From positions 1 to 64,000 of the forward strand of contig NZ_JAHEBV010000065.1 in assembly GCF_024642085.1 (NCBI RefSeq): a DNA stretch of 64,000 nt, given 5' to 3'. The notes under the pieces were generated by a model, which was not told the DNA's origin, searched no databases, and saw only the letters and a list, made by a program, of their open reading frames with translations. The stretch comes from Novosphingobium sp. (GTDB taxonomy: Bacteria; Pseudomonadota; Alphaproteobacteria; Sphingomonadales; Sphingomonadaceae). The position numbers and the translations under genes are program-made. This document shows, piece after piece, positions 20,839 to 30,148 of this stretch (positions are counted from its first letter, which is position 1; every line of letters begins with the position of its first letter).

Positions 20839-21663
20839 TTATTGGGCGACGCCACGTCCGGCAAGTCCGAACGGCACGATCTTGTTGGCAACGTCATGAC
20901 CAATGTCTGCCAAACCGAGAAAGGGAATACTGTTTCGAGCACACCAATGCCGTGCGATTTGCTCTGCGCTTTGCGCGAAGTCGATGTCGTTGATTGGGAC
21001 GTCATTGACGCGTCCCAAACGCAGTCCGGCAATACCTTTTAAGTGCGGCATAACATGGAAGAACAGCCTGTCGACGGCGTAGAGATGTTCCGCAACCTCT
21101 TCGACCAGTACGACGTGCCCTGCCAAATCGGGCATCAGAGAGGTTCCGCATAACATCGCGAGAGTCATCAGATTAAAGGCGGCGACTGGCCGAGCATCTA
21201 AGGACGATTCCAACCCGTTCGCTGCACCAGAAAGGTATTCCAAGGTCCGGCCAACGGCTTCCTCACCGCCGGCTCGGCCGATGTCGGAAGGCATTGGCGC
21301 ATGCACCACCTGCCCTATGCCACGCTTGTACAAGCCGGCAAGCAAGGTGCCGCCGTCACTGTAGGCAAGGTAAATCTTCGTTGCTGCGGATGGACCGAAC
21401 TGCGTCAACGCGTCTTCAACTACTCGTGCTGCGCCATATCCCCCGCGCGCGGCCCAGACTGCGCCATAGGATTCGTCGTTCGCGCATTCCACCAGCGCTG
21501 CCAGACGCACAGCATCGCTACCCGCGAAATGCCCTTGTGTTTCAAAGCACTGAGCGTGAAAATCGAGATTGATTGCAGGATAGTCTGCGGCAAGCGCCTT
21601 AACGCGATCGGCAATATCATAAGTGATGGCACGCGAAGGTGCGCAGATCGCAACGCGGAGCAT
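20839..21663 (-). CDS. ldcA: LD-carboxypeptidase, peptidase family S66
   Basis: About 274 residues starting MLRVAICAPSRAI. ARGGYGAARV and the nucleophile region LAYSDGGTLLAGL are S66 hallmarks, and the C-terminal GHDVANKIVPFG segment carries the His/Glu region. LdcA removes the terminal D-Ala from murein tetrapeptides so the tripeptide can be reused. The ATG at 21663 has a clear AGGAAGG site. It is divergent from an Mpl-like Mur ligase with only 52 bases between start codons, so the two may share a control region for murein peptide recycling. Confidence 0.88.
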   Translation of the reverse strand: MLRVAICAPSRAITYDIADRVKALAADYPAINLDFHAQCFETQGHFAGSDAVRLAALVECANDESYGAVWAARGGYGAARVVEDALTQFGPSAATKIYLAYSDGGTLLAGLYKRGIGQVVHAPMPSDIGRAGGEEAVGRTLEYLSGAANGLESSLDARPVAAFNLMTLAMLCGTSLMPDLAGHVVLVEEVAEHLYAVDRLFFHVMPHLKGIAGLRLGRVNDVPINDIDFAQSAEQIARHWCARNSIPFLGLADIGHDVANKIVPFGLAGRGVAQ

Positions 21664-21715
21664 AGCCCTTCCTAACCCGGTTGCGCTCTCAGGCAAGGCC
21701 GCATACCGCAGCGCG

Positions 21716-23125
21716 ATGACCGATCTAACTTCGCACCCTTGGTTTTTTTGCGGCATCGGCGGATCGGGCATGCTGCCGCTTGCCTTGATCTTGAAGAGCA
21801 CCGGCGCGCAAGTTGCCGGGTCCGACCGCAGCCGCGATCAAGGCCGCACTCCGGAAAAGTTCGCTTGGCTCGAAAGTCTGGGCTTTGACCTTTTCCCACA
21901 AGATGGCACTGGGATCGTGTCCATGCGGCAAACGCTTGTCGTCTCCGCTGCGGTCGAAGATACCGTTCCCGAGATGGTCCGAGCGCGCGAACTCGGGTGC
22001 CCGCGCATGACCCGCGCAGAGTTGCTGGCAACACTTTTCAATGCGGCGCCCACCGGGATCGCCGTTGCCGGTACCAGCGGCAAAAGCACTGTGACCGGAA
22101 TGACAGGCTGGATATTGGACCAGGCTGGTCGCAATCCGACAGTGATGAACGGCGCCGTCATGAAGAACTACGTCGGGCCCGATGCGCCTTTTGCCAGCGC
22201 CCGTGTTGGCCACGGTGGGGTCTTCGTCTCCGAAGTTGACGAAAGTGACGGCTCAATCGCGCTATACCGTCCGCAGGTTGCGGTGCTGGGCAATGTAACT
22301 CTCGACCACAAAAGCCTCGAGGAATTACGTGAACTGTTCGGCAATTTCCTGGCTGAAGCGCAAACGGCCGCTATCAACATCGACGATGCAGAGGCTGCAG
22401 CGCTGGCATCGCGAGCAAGACACTTGATAACTTTTGCAATCGATCACCCTGAAGCGATGATCAGCGTTCTTGAAGAAACGATTGCGATGGGCACCACAAC
22501 CTTGACTGCAACCCTCATCGACCGTCGCGATGGCTCAACACACTCTCTCGCCCTTGCGGTTCCTGGTCGCCATAATCTCGCCAATGCCCTTGCGGCAATT
22601 GCAGGGTGCTCTGCAGCAGGCGTTCCGGTGGCTGATGCGGTTGCCTGCATTGCTACGTATTCTGGCTTGGCGCGCCGCTTTGACATTATCGGCACCAGTG
22701 CATCAGGCATAACGGTCATCGACGATTTCGGTCACAACCCTGACAAGATCGCGGCCACGCTGGCGACGCTCAAAGCGCACACGGGCCGGATCATCGCTTT
22801 ATTCCAGCCCCACGGCTACGGTCCGCTTCGACAGATGGGACACGAACTGGCTGAGACCTTCTCCCGCATGCAGGGACCCGACGATTTAACAATTCTGTGC
22901 GATCCAGTGTATTTTGGCGGAACGGTTGATCGCAGTTTGGGCAGCGAAAGCATTGTTCAGCTGATTTGCGAGGCTGGCGGCACCGCCGAATATATCGCAG
23001 ATCGAAAAGACTGCGCGACTCGCATTCGCACCATCGCTCGACCTGGGGACCGGATCGTAATTATGGGCGCGCGCGATGATACACTTGCACTTTTCGCGCG
23101 GGATTTGTTCAACTCTTTGCCCTGA
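21716..23125 (+). CDS. mpl: Mur ligase family protein, Mpl/MurC-like (murein tripeptide ligase)
   Basis: About 469 residues with N-terminal Rossmann FCGIGGSGMLPLA, ATP-binding GTSGKST, and the EVDESDGS and GNVTLDH motifs of the MurC/Mpl branch, then FDIIGTSASGITVIDDFGHNP in the C-terminal domain. Mpl joins recycled L-Ala-D-Glu-DAP to UDP-MurNAc. The P-loop has Ser where MurC and Mpl usually have His (GTHGKT), which is unusual. MurC proper remains an alternative, but pairing with a divergent LD-carboxypeptidase favours recycling. The ATG at 21716 is chosen as the start of homology. Confidence 0.8.
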   Translation: MTDLTSHPWFFCGIGGSGMLPLALILKSTGAQVAGSDRSRDQGRTPEKFAWLESLGFDLFPQDGTGIVSMRQTLVVSAAVEDTVPEMVRARELGCPRMTRAELLATLFNAAPTGIAVAGTSGKSTVTGMTGWILDQAGRNPTVMNGAVMKNYVGPDAPFASARVGHGGVFVSEVDESDGSIALYRPQVAVLGNVTLDHKSLEELRELFGNFLAEAQTAAINIDDAEAAALASRARHLITFAIDHPEAMISVLEETIAMGTTTLTATLIDRRDGSTHSLALAVPGRHNLANALAAIAGCSAAGVPVADAVACIATYSGLARRFDIIGTSASGITVIDDFGHNPDKIAATLATLKAHTGRIIALFQPHGYGPLRQMGHELAETFSRMQGPDDLTILCDPVYFGGTVDRSLGSESIVQLICEAGGTAEYIADRKDCATRIRTIARPGDRIVIMGARDDTLALFARDLFNSLP

Positions 23126-23190
23126 ACCGGCACACTGGCCGAAGCCCCCTTCCCTTTCTGCGCCCGCTTGCCCACACTCTTTGCCAATCG

Positions 23191-24108
23191 ATGACCGAGT
23201 CTCCATCCTCAGACGCCCGCCACCGGGTCCTTCTTGTCACAGGATTGCTGGGCGCAGGCAAATCAACTGCACTCAAGGTGCTGGAGGATCTGGGCTGGGA
23301 GACCATCGACAATTTTCCTATTCATTTGCTTGGTCGGCTGATCGGCAACACCGATGGCCAAAGCGAGATTAGGGCACCGCTTGCGATCGGCTTCGATTCT
23401 CGGACCAGAGGATTCGATTCGAACCTGCTGACCGATCGGGTAAAACGCCTGGTCCTGCGCCCTGATATCGAACTTACGACCTTATTTCTTGATTGTTCAG
23501 GGCAGGAGCTGGAACGCCGCTATAATGAAACGAGGCGGCTTCACCCGCTTGCTCATGATGTTCCTGCCGCGGCGGGTATTGCCGCTGAACGTGAACTGAT
23601 GGAACCTCTACGCCGCTGGGCAGACATAGTGATTTCGACCACGCAGTTCAGCAGCAACGACCTTCAGCAGGCCATTCGCCAACGCTTTGGCCAAGATGCA
23701 CCGCAATCGACAGTCGTCACGGTAACCAGCTTCGGGTTTTCGCGCGGAATGCCTCCGATCGCCGACCTGGTCTTTGATATGCGCTTTCTTGATAATCCTC
23801 ACTGGGATCCGGATCTGCGCCTGCTCACCGGTCAAGACCCTGCGGTCGGAGCACGTATTGAAGAAGACCCGGCATATGCCGATGCGTTCGAACGGATCCG
23901 CGATTTGCTGATCCAGTTATTGCCGCGCTATGCGGCGCAGGGCAAAGCTTATGTCAATGTCGCTTTCGGATGCACCGGAGGACGTCATCGGTCGGTATAT
24001 ACTGCTGAACAGATGGCTGCTGCACTGCGCGATGCCGGATACGTGCCCAGTATCCTTCACCGCAACCTAACGTCGCGCGCTGCCGACCTGGTGGAAGGAA
24101 AGCATTGA
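23191..24108 (+). CDS. rapZ: RapZ-family nucleotide-binding protein (YvcJ/RapZ)
   Basis: The 305-residue P-loop protein has VTGLLGAGKSTALK at the N-terminus, TIDNFPIHLLGRL, and the C-terminal GCTGGRHRSVY box typical of RapZ. In enterobacteria RapZ guides the RNase E processing of small RNAs controlling glucosamine-6-phosphate synthase. In alphaproteobacteria it sits with PTS genes. Here it precedes a mannose-type EIIA and HPr, consistent with that arrangement. Start ATG at 23191; the gap to the Mur ligase is 65 bases. Confidence 0.93.
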   Translation: MTESPSSDARHRVLLVTGLLGAGKSTALKVLEDLGWETIDNFPIHLLGRLIGNTDGQSEIRAPLAIGFDSRTRGFDSNLLTDRVKRLVLRPDIELTTLFLDCSGQELERRYNETRRLHPLAHDVPAAAGIAAERELMEPLRRWADIVISTTQFSSNDLQQAIRQRFGQDAPQSTVVTVTSFGFSRGMPPIADLVFDMRFLDNPHWDPDLRLLTGQDPAVGARIEEDPAYADAFERIRDLLIQLLPRYAAQGKAYVNVAFGCTGGRHRSVYTAEQMAAALRDAGYVPSILHRNLTSRAADLVEGKH

Positions 24109-24220
24109 CCGTGGTGCACATCAGTTGCATGGCCCTGCGCCACTCAGGAGGGAGATTCCCTCTGCCGGATGCCGGGTCAATCCAGCGCGCCGGGTCGCAC
24201 AAGCGGAGCATAAATCCGGC

Positions 24221-24625
24221 ATGATCGGTCTTATTCTGGTCACACATGGCAAGCTTGCCGAAGAATTCGTCCACGCCATGGAACACGTGGTCGGCCGCCA
24301 GGAAGCGGTTGAAACCGTATGCATCGGCCCCAACGACGACATGGAAGCGCGCCGCCGCGAAATTGCCGCCAAAATCAAATGTGTTAACGCCGGCCAAGGC
24401 GTCATAGTGCTGACCGACCTGTTCGGCGGAACGCCGTCAAACCTGGCAATTTCGCTGATGGAAGCGGGAGCAGTCGAAGTTATCGCCGGGATAAACTTGC
24501 CCATGCTGATCCGCCTTGCCAAAGCACGCAGTTGCATGCCGATTGAAAATGCAGTCACTGCAGCGCGCGATGCGGGCCGGACCTACATCACAGTCGCGTC
24601 GGAGTTCCTTGGACAGGACGCCTGA
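24221..24625 (+). CDS. PTS EIIA component, mannose/fructose type
   Basis: About 134 residues starting MIGLILVTHGKLAEEF; the His in VTHGK (residue ~10) is the phospho-acceptor of the EIIA-Man family, and DLFGGTPSNLA is the other family mark. It accepts phosphate from HPr. There is no EIIB or permease nearby, so the relay is probably regulatory (nitrogen-type PTS) rather than for sugar uptake. The ATG at 24221 is the only start matching family length; earlier in-frame codons encode unlikely sequence. Confidence 0.92.
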   Translation: MIGLILVTHGKLAEEFVHAMEHVVGRQEAVETVCIGPNDDMEARRREIAAKIKCVNAGQGVIVLTDLFGGTPSNLAISLMEAGAVEVIAGINLPMLIRLAKARSCMPIENAVTAARDAGRTYITVASEFLGQDA

Positions 24626-24655
24626 AAATACCGAGTTTGGGGGAGAATGCGGGGA

Positions 24656-24934
24656 ATGAGCGAGTTTCGCGAGTGCGTCGAGATCGTCAACAACCGCGGT
24701 TTGCACGCGCGGGCCAGCGCGAAGTTCGTCAATGCTGTTGCAAAGCTGGGTGATGCAGTAACCGTCCGCGTAGCTAAGGACGGTAACGATGCTGCGGGAG
24801 CCTCGATCTTGGGTCTCATGATGCTGGGGGCAGCAAAAGGCGATTCGATCGAAATTATCACTGCGGGCGACGGCGCCGAGGCAGCGCTGCTGAAGCTACT
24901 CGGTCTCGTCAAAGACGGGTTCGGCGAGGATTGA
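24656..24934 (+). CDS. HPr-like phosphocarrier protein
   Basis: About 92 residues with the HPr active loop NNRGLHARASAKF (phospho-His) and ASILGLMMLGA around the regulatory Ser, the site of HprK in alphaproteobacteria. It relays phosphate from EI to EIIA. The ATG at 24656 is better spaced from GGGGGAG (10 bases) than the ATG at 24647 (1 base). No hprK or ptsI (EI) is seen next to it, so those partners must lie elsewhere if present. Confidence 0.93.
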   Translation: MSEFRECVEIVNNRGLHARASAKFVNAVAKLGDAVTVRVAKDGNDAAGASILGLMMLGAAKGDSIEIITAGDGAEAALLKLLGLVKDGFGED

Positions 24935-24938
24935 AGCT

Positions 24939-25745
24939 GTGGCCGCCCGTAGCCTGATAACTGGTTTTTCCAACCCGACAGTCAAGTTTTTGCGCTCCTT
25001 GCGTGAAAAGAAACACCGCAAAGCGGCAGGCAAGTTCCTCGTCGAAGGACTTCGCCTGCTGACTGACGCGCGCGAAATGGGCCATCTGCCAGAAACGCTT
25101 GTGATGGCAACAGGGCGAGAACGGCACCCATTGCTCGATGCGCTTGAGGTCGAAGTGTTGGCGGCTGATGGCAATGTGATTGAATGCAGTTCGGAAATCC
25201 TGGCCAAGATCACTGGCAAGGATAACCCGCAGACCGTGGCCGGGTTATTTTCTGAATTCGACACGTCCCTTGCCGCCATTGATCGCTCGATCTCAAAAAT
25301 CTGGTTGGTCGCCCAGGCACTGCGCGATCCTGGTAATTTGGGTACTTTGCTGCGCACGGGTGATGCGGTGGGAGCAGGCGGCCTGGTTCTCATCGACGAT
25401 TGCGCCGATCCCTTTTCGGTCGAAGCGGTTCGGGCCAGTATGGGCGCAGTATTCACCCAGCGCATTGCTCAGGCGCGCTGGGAAGAGTTTCTGCCGTGGT
25501 TGCGCGCAGGTAAGGGTCAACTTGTCGCGGCAAGCCTGCGCGACGCCGCCGATTACCGGACCGCACCGTATGCGGCTCCCAGCTTCCTGCTCGTCGGCAA
25601 TGAAAGCAGGGGTCTGCCCGAACAGTATGAAATGGAGTGCGATTTGCGAGTAACCATGCCCATGAAAGGACGCGCAGACAGCCTCAATGCCGCAGTAGCT
25701 AGCGCGGTGCTCGCCTATGCGGTTCTGAGCCGCTTCGAAAATTGA
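24939..25745 (+). CDS. SpoU/TrmH-family RNA 2'-O-ribose methyltransferase
   Basis: A 268-residue protein with an N-terminal substrate-binding domain (KKHRKAAGKFLVEG) and the C-terminal SPOUT knot: ALRDPGNLGTLLRTGD (motif 1), LVGNESRGL (motif 2) and MPMKGRADSLNAAVA (motif 3). It probably methylates a ribose in tRNA or 23S rRNA; the target cannot be told from sequence. Initiates at GTG 24939, four bases after the HPr stop, so it is likely translationally coupled to the PTS genes. It abuts a convergent pseudogene. Confidence 0.9.
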   Translation: MAARSLITGFSNPTVKFLRSLREKKHRKAAGKFLVEGLRLLTDAREMGHLPETLVMATGRERHPLLDALEVEVLAADGNVIECSSEILAKITGKDNPQTVAGLFSEFDTSLAAIDRSISKIWLVAQALRDPGNLGTLLRTGDAVGAGGLVLIDDCADPFSVEAVRASMGAVFTQRIAQARWEEFLPWLRAGKGQLVAASLRDAADYRTAPYAAPSFLLVGNESRGLPEQYEMECDLRVTMPMKGRADSLNAAVASAVLAYAVLSRFEN

Positions 25746-26464
25746 TTACCAGCCATTAAAATGGGTAACGCGCCACTTTGCCTGGATTGCGGAAGCTGTC
25801 ATTCGGTAACTCGCGATCGAACGCAAACGGTCGGTTAGCATGCATCCCGTGTGGCCGGCATGATCCCTTACTTCGACCCATTTCGCCGTTGAATCGGGAT
25901 TGCCAAGCGCAGTGACGCTATCCCGGGAAATCAGCGCAATCTGTTTCCCATTCACGTGGGCTTGTTCAAGAAGCGGCTCGTCATTCGCTGAAACAATGAA
26001 GGCATTCAGCACGTCAAGGTCACCGAAGTCCTGGCTGAAATACCACGGCAAGGGAAAGGCATCCGTACCGATTGTCGCACAGCCGAGGCCGACCAGTCGA
26101 TCTGGCTCATACCAAAGATTAAGCGACTGATCGGCCAAGCGCTTGCGTAGTTCCGCCTTCCCGAATCCGCCGCTAAAATCGAAATCCACTTCGTCAGCGG
26201 TCAATTCAGCAAAGCATCCGCGATGCGCGCCTTCACGGCCTTGGCCAGACAGAAGCGGAACGTTGCCGAGCTGGCAGCGACGCCACACTCTTTACGTGGC
26301 GCGAATCGGCCCTTGGGTTGCGCAGGTACGGCAGGCGCTGCGGACATCGCAGGATCAATCTCTGCTATCTGGTCGCCATTTATCTGACTAGTGCCGGTTT
26401 GATTACAGGCAAACAATCCCAACGCAAAATGGGATGAGAAAAATGCTCTCACCATGGTCTGCAT
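25746..26464 (-). pseudogene. Frameshifted lipoprotein with SH3-like C-terminus
   Basis: Two overlapping reading frames complete one protein. The upstream part has a lipoprotein signal (…ALGLFAC, lipobox LFAC) and ends in VKARIADALLN before a TGA at 26201-26203. The downstream part continues in the next frame as ELTADEVDFDFSGG and ends GW. In sphingomonad relatives of this family (as I recall) these halves are continuous: a …ADALLxLTADEV… stretch. A one-base deletion within roughly 26201-26216 (or a sequencing error) accounts for it. The C-terminal part resembles a small SH3-like fold. It is probably non-functional unless read through. Confidence 0.6.
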
Positions 26465-26513
26465 ATTGATGCTGACGCCCTGCCCCAAGTCCGCTGGACT
26501 TGATCAGCAGGGT

Positions 26514-27923
26514 TCAATCCGCATCTTCCTGTGTTGCCCGTGGATCAGGCGCTTCGCCATATCGCGGCGACGCTTCAATCGCAGCCAGATCCTCAATCTC
26601 ACGTTTGCCGATTGCAATTCCCTTATCGCGAAGTTTACGCCCAGAAGTCAGGACATTCCGTTCGTAACTACCGACGAAATCGTTGTACTTTCGCACCGCA
26701 CGCTCAAGCCCGGCGCCCACTCCTTTTAGATGTTCCCCGGCCGTTGCCATGCGATCATATATTTCGGCACCAAGCCGCCCGATCTCGCGCGCTTCGGCGG
26801 CAAGCGCATCCTGGCGCCATACCATCGCAACGGTCCGAGCGATTGCAACCAGGTTCGTCGGTGTCGCCAACAACACTTTGTTATGGAACGCAAAATCCCA
26901 TAACTCCGGATCGTGCTCAAGCGCCGCGGCGACGAAGTGTTCGCCCGGCACGAACATCACAACATAGTCTGGCGCATCGTCGAACTGGCTCTGATAGCTT
27001 TTGGCGCCGAGCGTCTGCACATGGTTGCGCATCGACTTGGCATGGAGATCAAGATGACGCTTACGCTCGGCATCGTCAGTACTTTCGAAGGCAGCCTGAT
27101 ACGCGTTGAGCGAAACCTTTGCGTCGATCACCAGCTTCTTCTGGCCTGGCACGTGAACCACCGCGTCGGGCCGCAAACGTCCGTCTTCGGTATCCAGCGA
27201 ATGCTCGAGATCGAAATCGGTGTGTTCGCTCAGCCCGCATTGTTCGAGCACGTTCTGGAGCGCCCGTTCGCCCCAGCGGCCCCGCGCCTTGGGCGCGTTG
27301 GTCAATGAATTGCCCAGTCTTGCTGCTTCGGCGCGCACTGCCTCTTGTCCGTCGCGCATAGAATGGATCAGCCCGGTCAACTGGCCGAACGCATCGACGC
27401 GCTGCTTTTCCAGACCCTGAACCTGTTCCTCATAACTTTTCAGCCGTTGATCGACCGGGGCAAGCAACGCCTTAATCTGCTCGGTGTTTTTGGCTTCAGA
27501 AACGGCGAGGCGCTCCTGCGCGCGGTTCAGAAAAACCTCTTGCGCCCGCTCTAAAACTCTCGCGCCGGCGTTCTCAAACTCCTTCTTGAGACTGTCCTGC
27601 GCTTCTAGCAGCAAACGCTTCTGCTCATCAAAGTGTGCGGCATTCGCCTTGAGCGTTGCGAGCTCCGCACCCAACGCGTCGCCGCGTTCGCGCACGATGG
27701 ATAACTCGGCGGTCAGTAAGTCTGCCCGCTCAGCCCGTTCGCTCGCTGCCGCGAGATCACGAATCGAAGCCTTAAACCTATCGTCGAGATCCCGCGCTTC
27801 AGCTTCGCTCGCCGATAAACGCACCCGTAGATCGACAGCGGGGCGCGATCCTATGAACCAGCCGAGCATAACGCCGCCGATCAAGTTGGCTGCAATCAAA
27901 ATTAACGCAAGAGTCAGTCCCAT
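26514..27923 (-). CDS. rmuC: DNA recombination protein RmuC
   Basis: A 469-residue protein with one N-terminal membrane anchor (LILIAANLIGGVMLGWFIG), a long coiled coil (~40-190), and the RmuC nuclease-like domain containing RGRWGE, DAVVHVPGQKKLVIDAKV and FVPGEHFVAAA. RmuC limits inversions and is linked to repair of DNA interstrand damage and to stability of structured DNA. An AGGACAGG site precedes the ATG. It stands alone on the minus strand before a ~80-base gap. Confidence 0.94.
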   Translation of the reverse strand: MGLTLALILIAANLIGGVMLGWFIGSRPAVDLRVRLSASEAEARDLDDRFKASIRDLAAASERAERADLLTAELSIVRERGDALGAELATLKANAAHFDEQKRLLLEAQDSLKKEFENAGARVLERAQEVFLNRAQERLAVSEAKNTEQIKALLAPVDQRLKSYEEQVQGLEKQRVDAFGQLTGLIHSMRDGQEAVRAEAARLGNSLTNAPKARGRWGERALQNVLEQCGLSEHTDFDLEHSLDTEDGRLRPDAVVHVPGQKKLVIDAKVSLNAYQAAFESTDDAERKRHLDLHAKSMRNHVQTLGAKSYQSQFDDAPDYVVMFVPGEHFVAAALEHDPELWDFAFHNKVLLATPTNLVAIARTVAMVWRQDALAAEAREIGRLGAEIYDRMATAGEHLKGVGAGLERAVRKYNDFVGSYERNVLTSGRKLRDKGIAIGKREIEDLAAIEASPRYGEAPDPRATQEDAD

Positions 27924-28003
27924 CCTGTCCTGCTAAACGGAACGGAGAGGGAACGCCAGAAACTTAATGACTTTTTTGAACGCCGGAATTGCGCGCGCCG
28001 GAA

Positions 28004-28570
28004 TCAGGCAGCCTGACGCAGCTTCTGTAGCTTCTTGAGTGCCATCTGCCGTTTTAGACGCGAAAGATGATCAATGAAAAGAACCCCCTCAAGGTGATCC
28101 ATTTCGTGCTGTAAGCATGTCGCCAGCAGCCCGTCGATGGTTTCTTCGTGCTGCTTGCCTTCGATATCCTGCCAGCGAGCGCGAATGCGCGCGGGCCGTT
28201 CAACTTCTGCATAGATTTCCGGAACCGACAGGCAGCCCTCGTTGTAGACTGCATGCTCTTCCGAAGGGTCGATAAGCTCAGGGTTGATGAAAACCCGAGG
28301 CTCTCTTTTAGTTGGCTGGTGGTGGTGGTGGTGCCCATCGTGATCACAGGCGACCGGTTCAGCGCCTTCGTCATCCGGCTGCAGGTCAATGACCAACACC
28401 CGCAGGGGAACTCCAACCTGGATTGCGGCCAAGCCGATGCCAGGGGCATCGTACATCGTCTCGAACATGTCGGCGACCAGCGTCTTTAGCGAGTCGTCAA
28501 ACACGGTCACGACATCGGATACCACCTTGAGGCGGGGATCGGGGATTTCGATTATTTCGCGAATAGCCAT
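28004..28570 (-). CDS. def: Peptide deformylase
   Basis: About 188 residues with the three deformylase motifs: GIGLAAIQ (44-51), EGCLS (111-115) and QHEMDH (154-159). It removes the formyl group from initiator Met. The start MAIREIIEIPDPRL is the family norm. An unusual insertion around residues 72-90 holds a run of five His (GHHHHHQ), encoded by a CAC repeat. It is separated from recR by 32 bases on the same strand. With fmt across the divergent boundary, formylation and deformylation genes are neighbours. Confidence 0.95.
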   Translation of the reverse strand: MAIREIIEIPDPRLKVVSDVVTVFDDSLKTLVADMFETMYDAPGIGLAAIQVGVPLRVLVIDLQPDDEGAEPVACDHDGHHHHHQPTKREPRVFINPELIDPSEEHAVYNEGCLSVPEIYAEVERPARIRARWQDIEGKQHEETIDGLLATCLQHEMDHLEGVLFIDHLSRLKRQMALKKLQKLRQAA

Positions 28571-28602
28571 GGCTGGCCAGATAGTGCGCCTTGGCGCGAA
28601 TC

Positions 28603-29199
28603 TCAACCCATGGGGCGCCGAGCCCTGAGCGCCTGCGCCAATGTGCCTTCATCAAGGTAATCTAGTTCCCCGCCAACTGGCAGCCCGTGGGCAAGTTGCG
28701 TAACGCGGACGGGATAGCCTTCGACCCGTTCAGCGATGTAATGTGCGGTCGTCTGGCCTTCCAGCGTAGCGTTCATCGCCAGCACCACTTCGTCGATTCC
28801 GCCCTGCGCGACGCGCTTGATCAACGGGCCAATCGCGAGATCGTCGGGGCGGACGCCTTCAAGTGCCGAAAGTCTGCCGCCCAGCACGTGATAGCGACCG
28901 GTGAACAAACGCGCCCGGTCAAGCGCCCACAGGTCGGACACATCTTCCACCACGCACAGCGCCCGCTGGTCGCGGCGCGGGTCATTGCAAATGCTGCAAG
29001 GGTTGGTCGTATCGACATTGCCGCAGGTTGTACATTCAACGAGGCCGTCGCGTACCGCAATCAGTGCTTCGAGCAGTTGGACAAGCGAAGTTTCCCGACG
29101 CTTTATAAGCCACAGCACCGCGCGCCGCGCTGATCGTGGCCCCAACCCCGGCAAACGGGACATTACTGAGGTCAGTGTTTCGATCTCTTGCGATGCCAT
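28603..29199 (-). CDS. recR: Recombination mediator RecR
   Basis: A 198-residue protein with helix-hairpin-helix ([11 protein letters not shown]), a four-Cys zinc finger (CTTC…CSIC) and a Toprim domain ([13 protein letters not shown]). With RecO/RecF it loads RecA on single-stranded gaps. The ATG at 29199 is chosen because upstream codons do not resemble the family. It is divergent from fmt with only 43 bases between starts, so promoters must overlap there. Confidence 0.96.
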   Translation of the reverse strand: MASQEIETLTSVMSRLPGLGPRSARRAVLWLIKRRETSLVQLLEALIAVRDGLVECTTCGNVDTTNPCSICNDPRRDQRALCVVEDVSDLWALDRARLFTGRYHVLGGRLSALEGVRPDDLAIGPLIKRVAQGGIDEVVLAMNATLEGQTTAHYIAERVEGYPVRVTQLAHGLPVGGELDYLDEGTLAQALRARRPMG

Positions 29200-29242
29200 T
29201 GCGCCCCAGATAGGGCCGCGCATCAAGAAAGGCAAAGCAACG

Positions 29243-30148
29243 ATGCGCGTCATTTTCATGGGTACTCCAGAATTTGCGGTTCCGACGCTCAACGCGCTGG
29301 TCATAGCTGGCCACGATGTAGTCTGCGTGTACAGCCAGCCGCCACGGCCGGCGGGACGGGGCAAACAACTGCTCGCTTCGCCGGTGCACCGCGCGGCTGA
29401 GCTCCGCGGTATTCCTGTGCGCACTCCTCACACCTTTCGCGATCTTGACCGGCAGGCCGAGTTTGCCGCACTGGAAGCCGACGTTGCCGTGGTAGCCGCC
29501 TACGGCTTGATCCTGCCTCAACCGGTGCTTGACGCCCCTCGGTATGGCTGTTTGAACGTCCACGCGAGCCTGTTACCCCGCTGGCGGGGAGCTGCCCCGA
29601 TCCACCGCGCGATCCTGGCTGGCGACCCTGTGACCGGAGTGACGATAATGAAGATGGAGGCAGGGCTCGATACTGGGCCGATGCTGGCCATTGCCCGCAC
29701 GCTGATTGACGACAAGACCGCGGGCGAATTAGCCGAAGAGCTGTCCGGGATTGGCGCCACTTTAATGGTCGAGGTTCTGGCCGACCTAGAAACTCGGCGC
29801 GCTGAACCGCAACCAGAACTTGGTGTTAACTACGCCAGAAAAATCGATAAAGCCGAAAGCCGTCTCGATTTCAGTCGCGCCGCTGAACACGTTGCCCGGC
29901 AGGTTCGCGCTTTTGCACCCGTGCCCGGTGCATTTTTCGAACTGGATGGTGAACGGTACCGGGTCTTGAAAGTCGAACTGGCGAACCGTGACGGTAAGGC
30001 CGGCTTGACGCTGGATGACCGGCTGACCATCGCCTGCGGCCACGGCGCAGTGCGCCCGGTACTAATCCAGCGGGCCGGGCGTCCAGTCATGGGCATCGAC
30101 GAACTGTTGCGTGGACGGACTTTCCCATCCGGTACAAAACTCGCATGA
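29243..30148 (+). CDS. fmt: Methionyl-tRNA formyltransferase
   Basis: A 301-residue enzyme starting [16 protein letters not shown], with [20 protein letters not shown] holding the catalytic Asn-His pair and the C-terminal OB-like tRNA-binding domain. It formylates the initiator Met-tRNA using 10-formyl-tetrahydrofolate. ATG at 29243. Its stop overlaps the start of truA by four bases (ATGA), indicating translational coupling. Confidence 0.97.
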   Translation: MRVIFMGTPEFAVPTLNALVIAGHDVVCVYSQPPRPAGRGKQLLASPVHRAAELRGIPVRTPHTFRDLDRQAEFAALEADVAVVAAYGLILPQPVLDAPRYGCLNVHASLLPRWRGAAPIHRAILAGDPVTGVTIMKMEAGLDTGPMLAIARTLIDDKTAGELAEELSGIGATLMVEVLADLETRRAEPQPELGVNYARKIDKAESRLDFSRAAEHVARQVRAFAPVPGAFFELDGERYRVLKVELANRDGKAGLTLDDRLTIACGHGAVRPVLIQRAGRPVMGIDELLRGRTFPSGTKLA

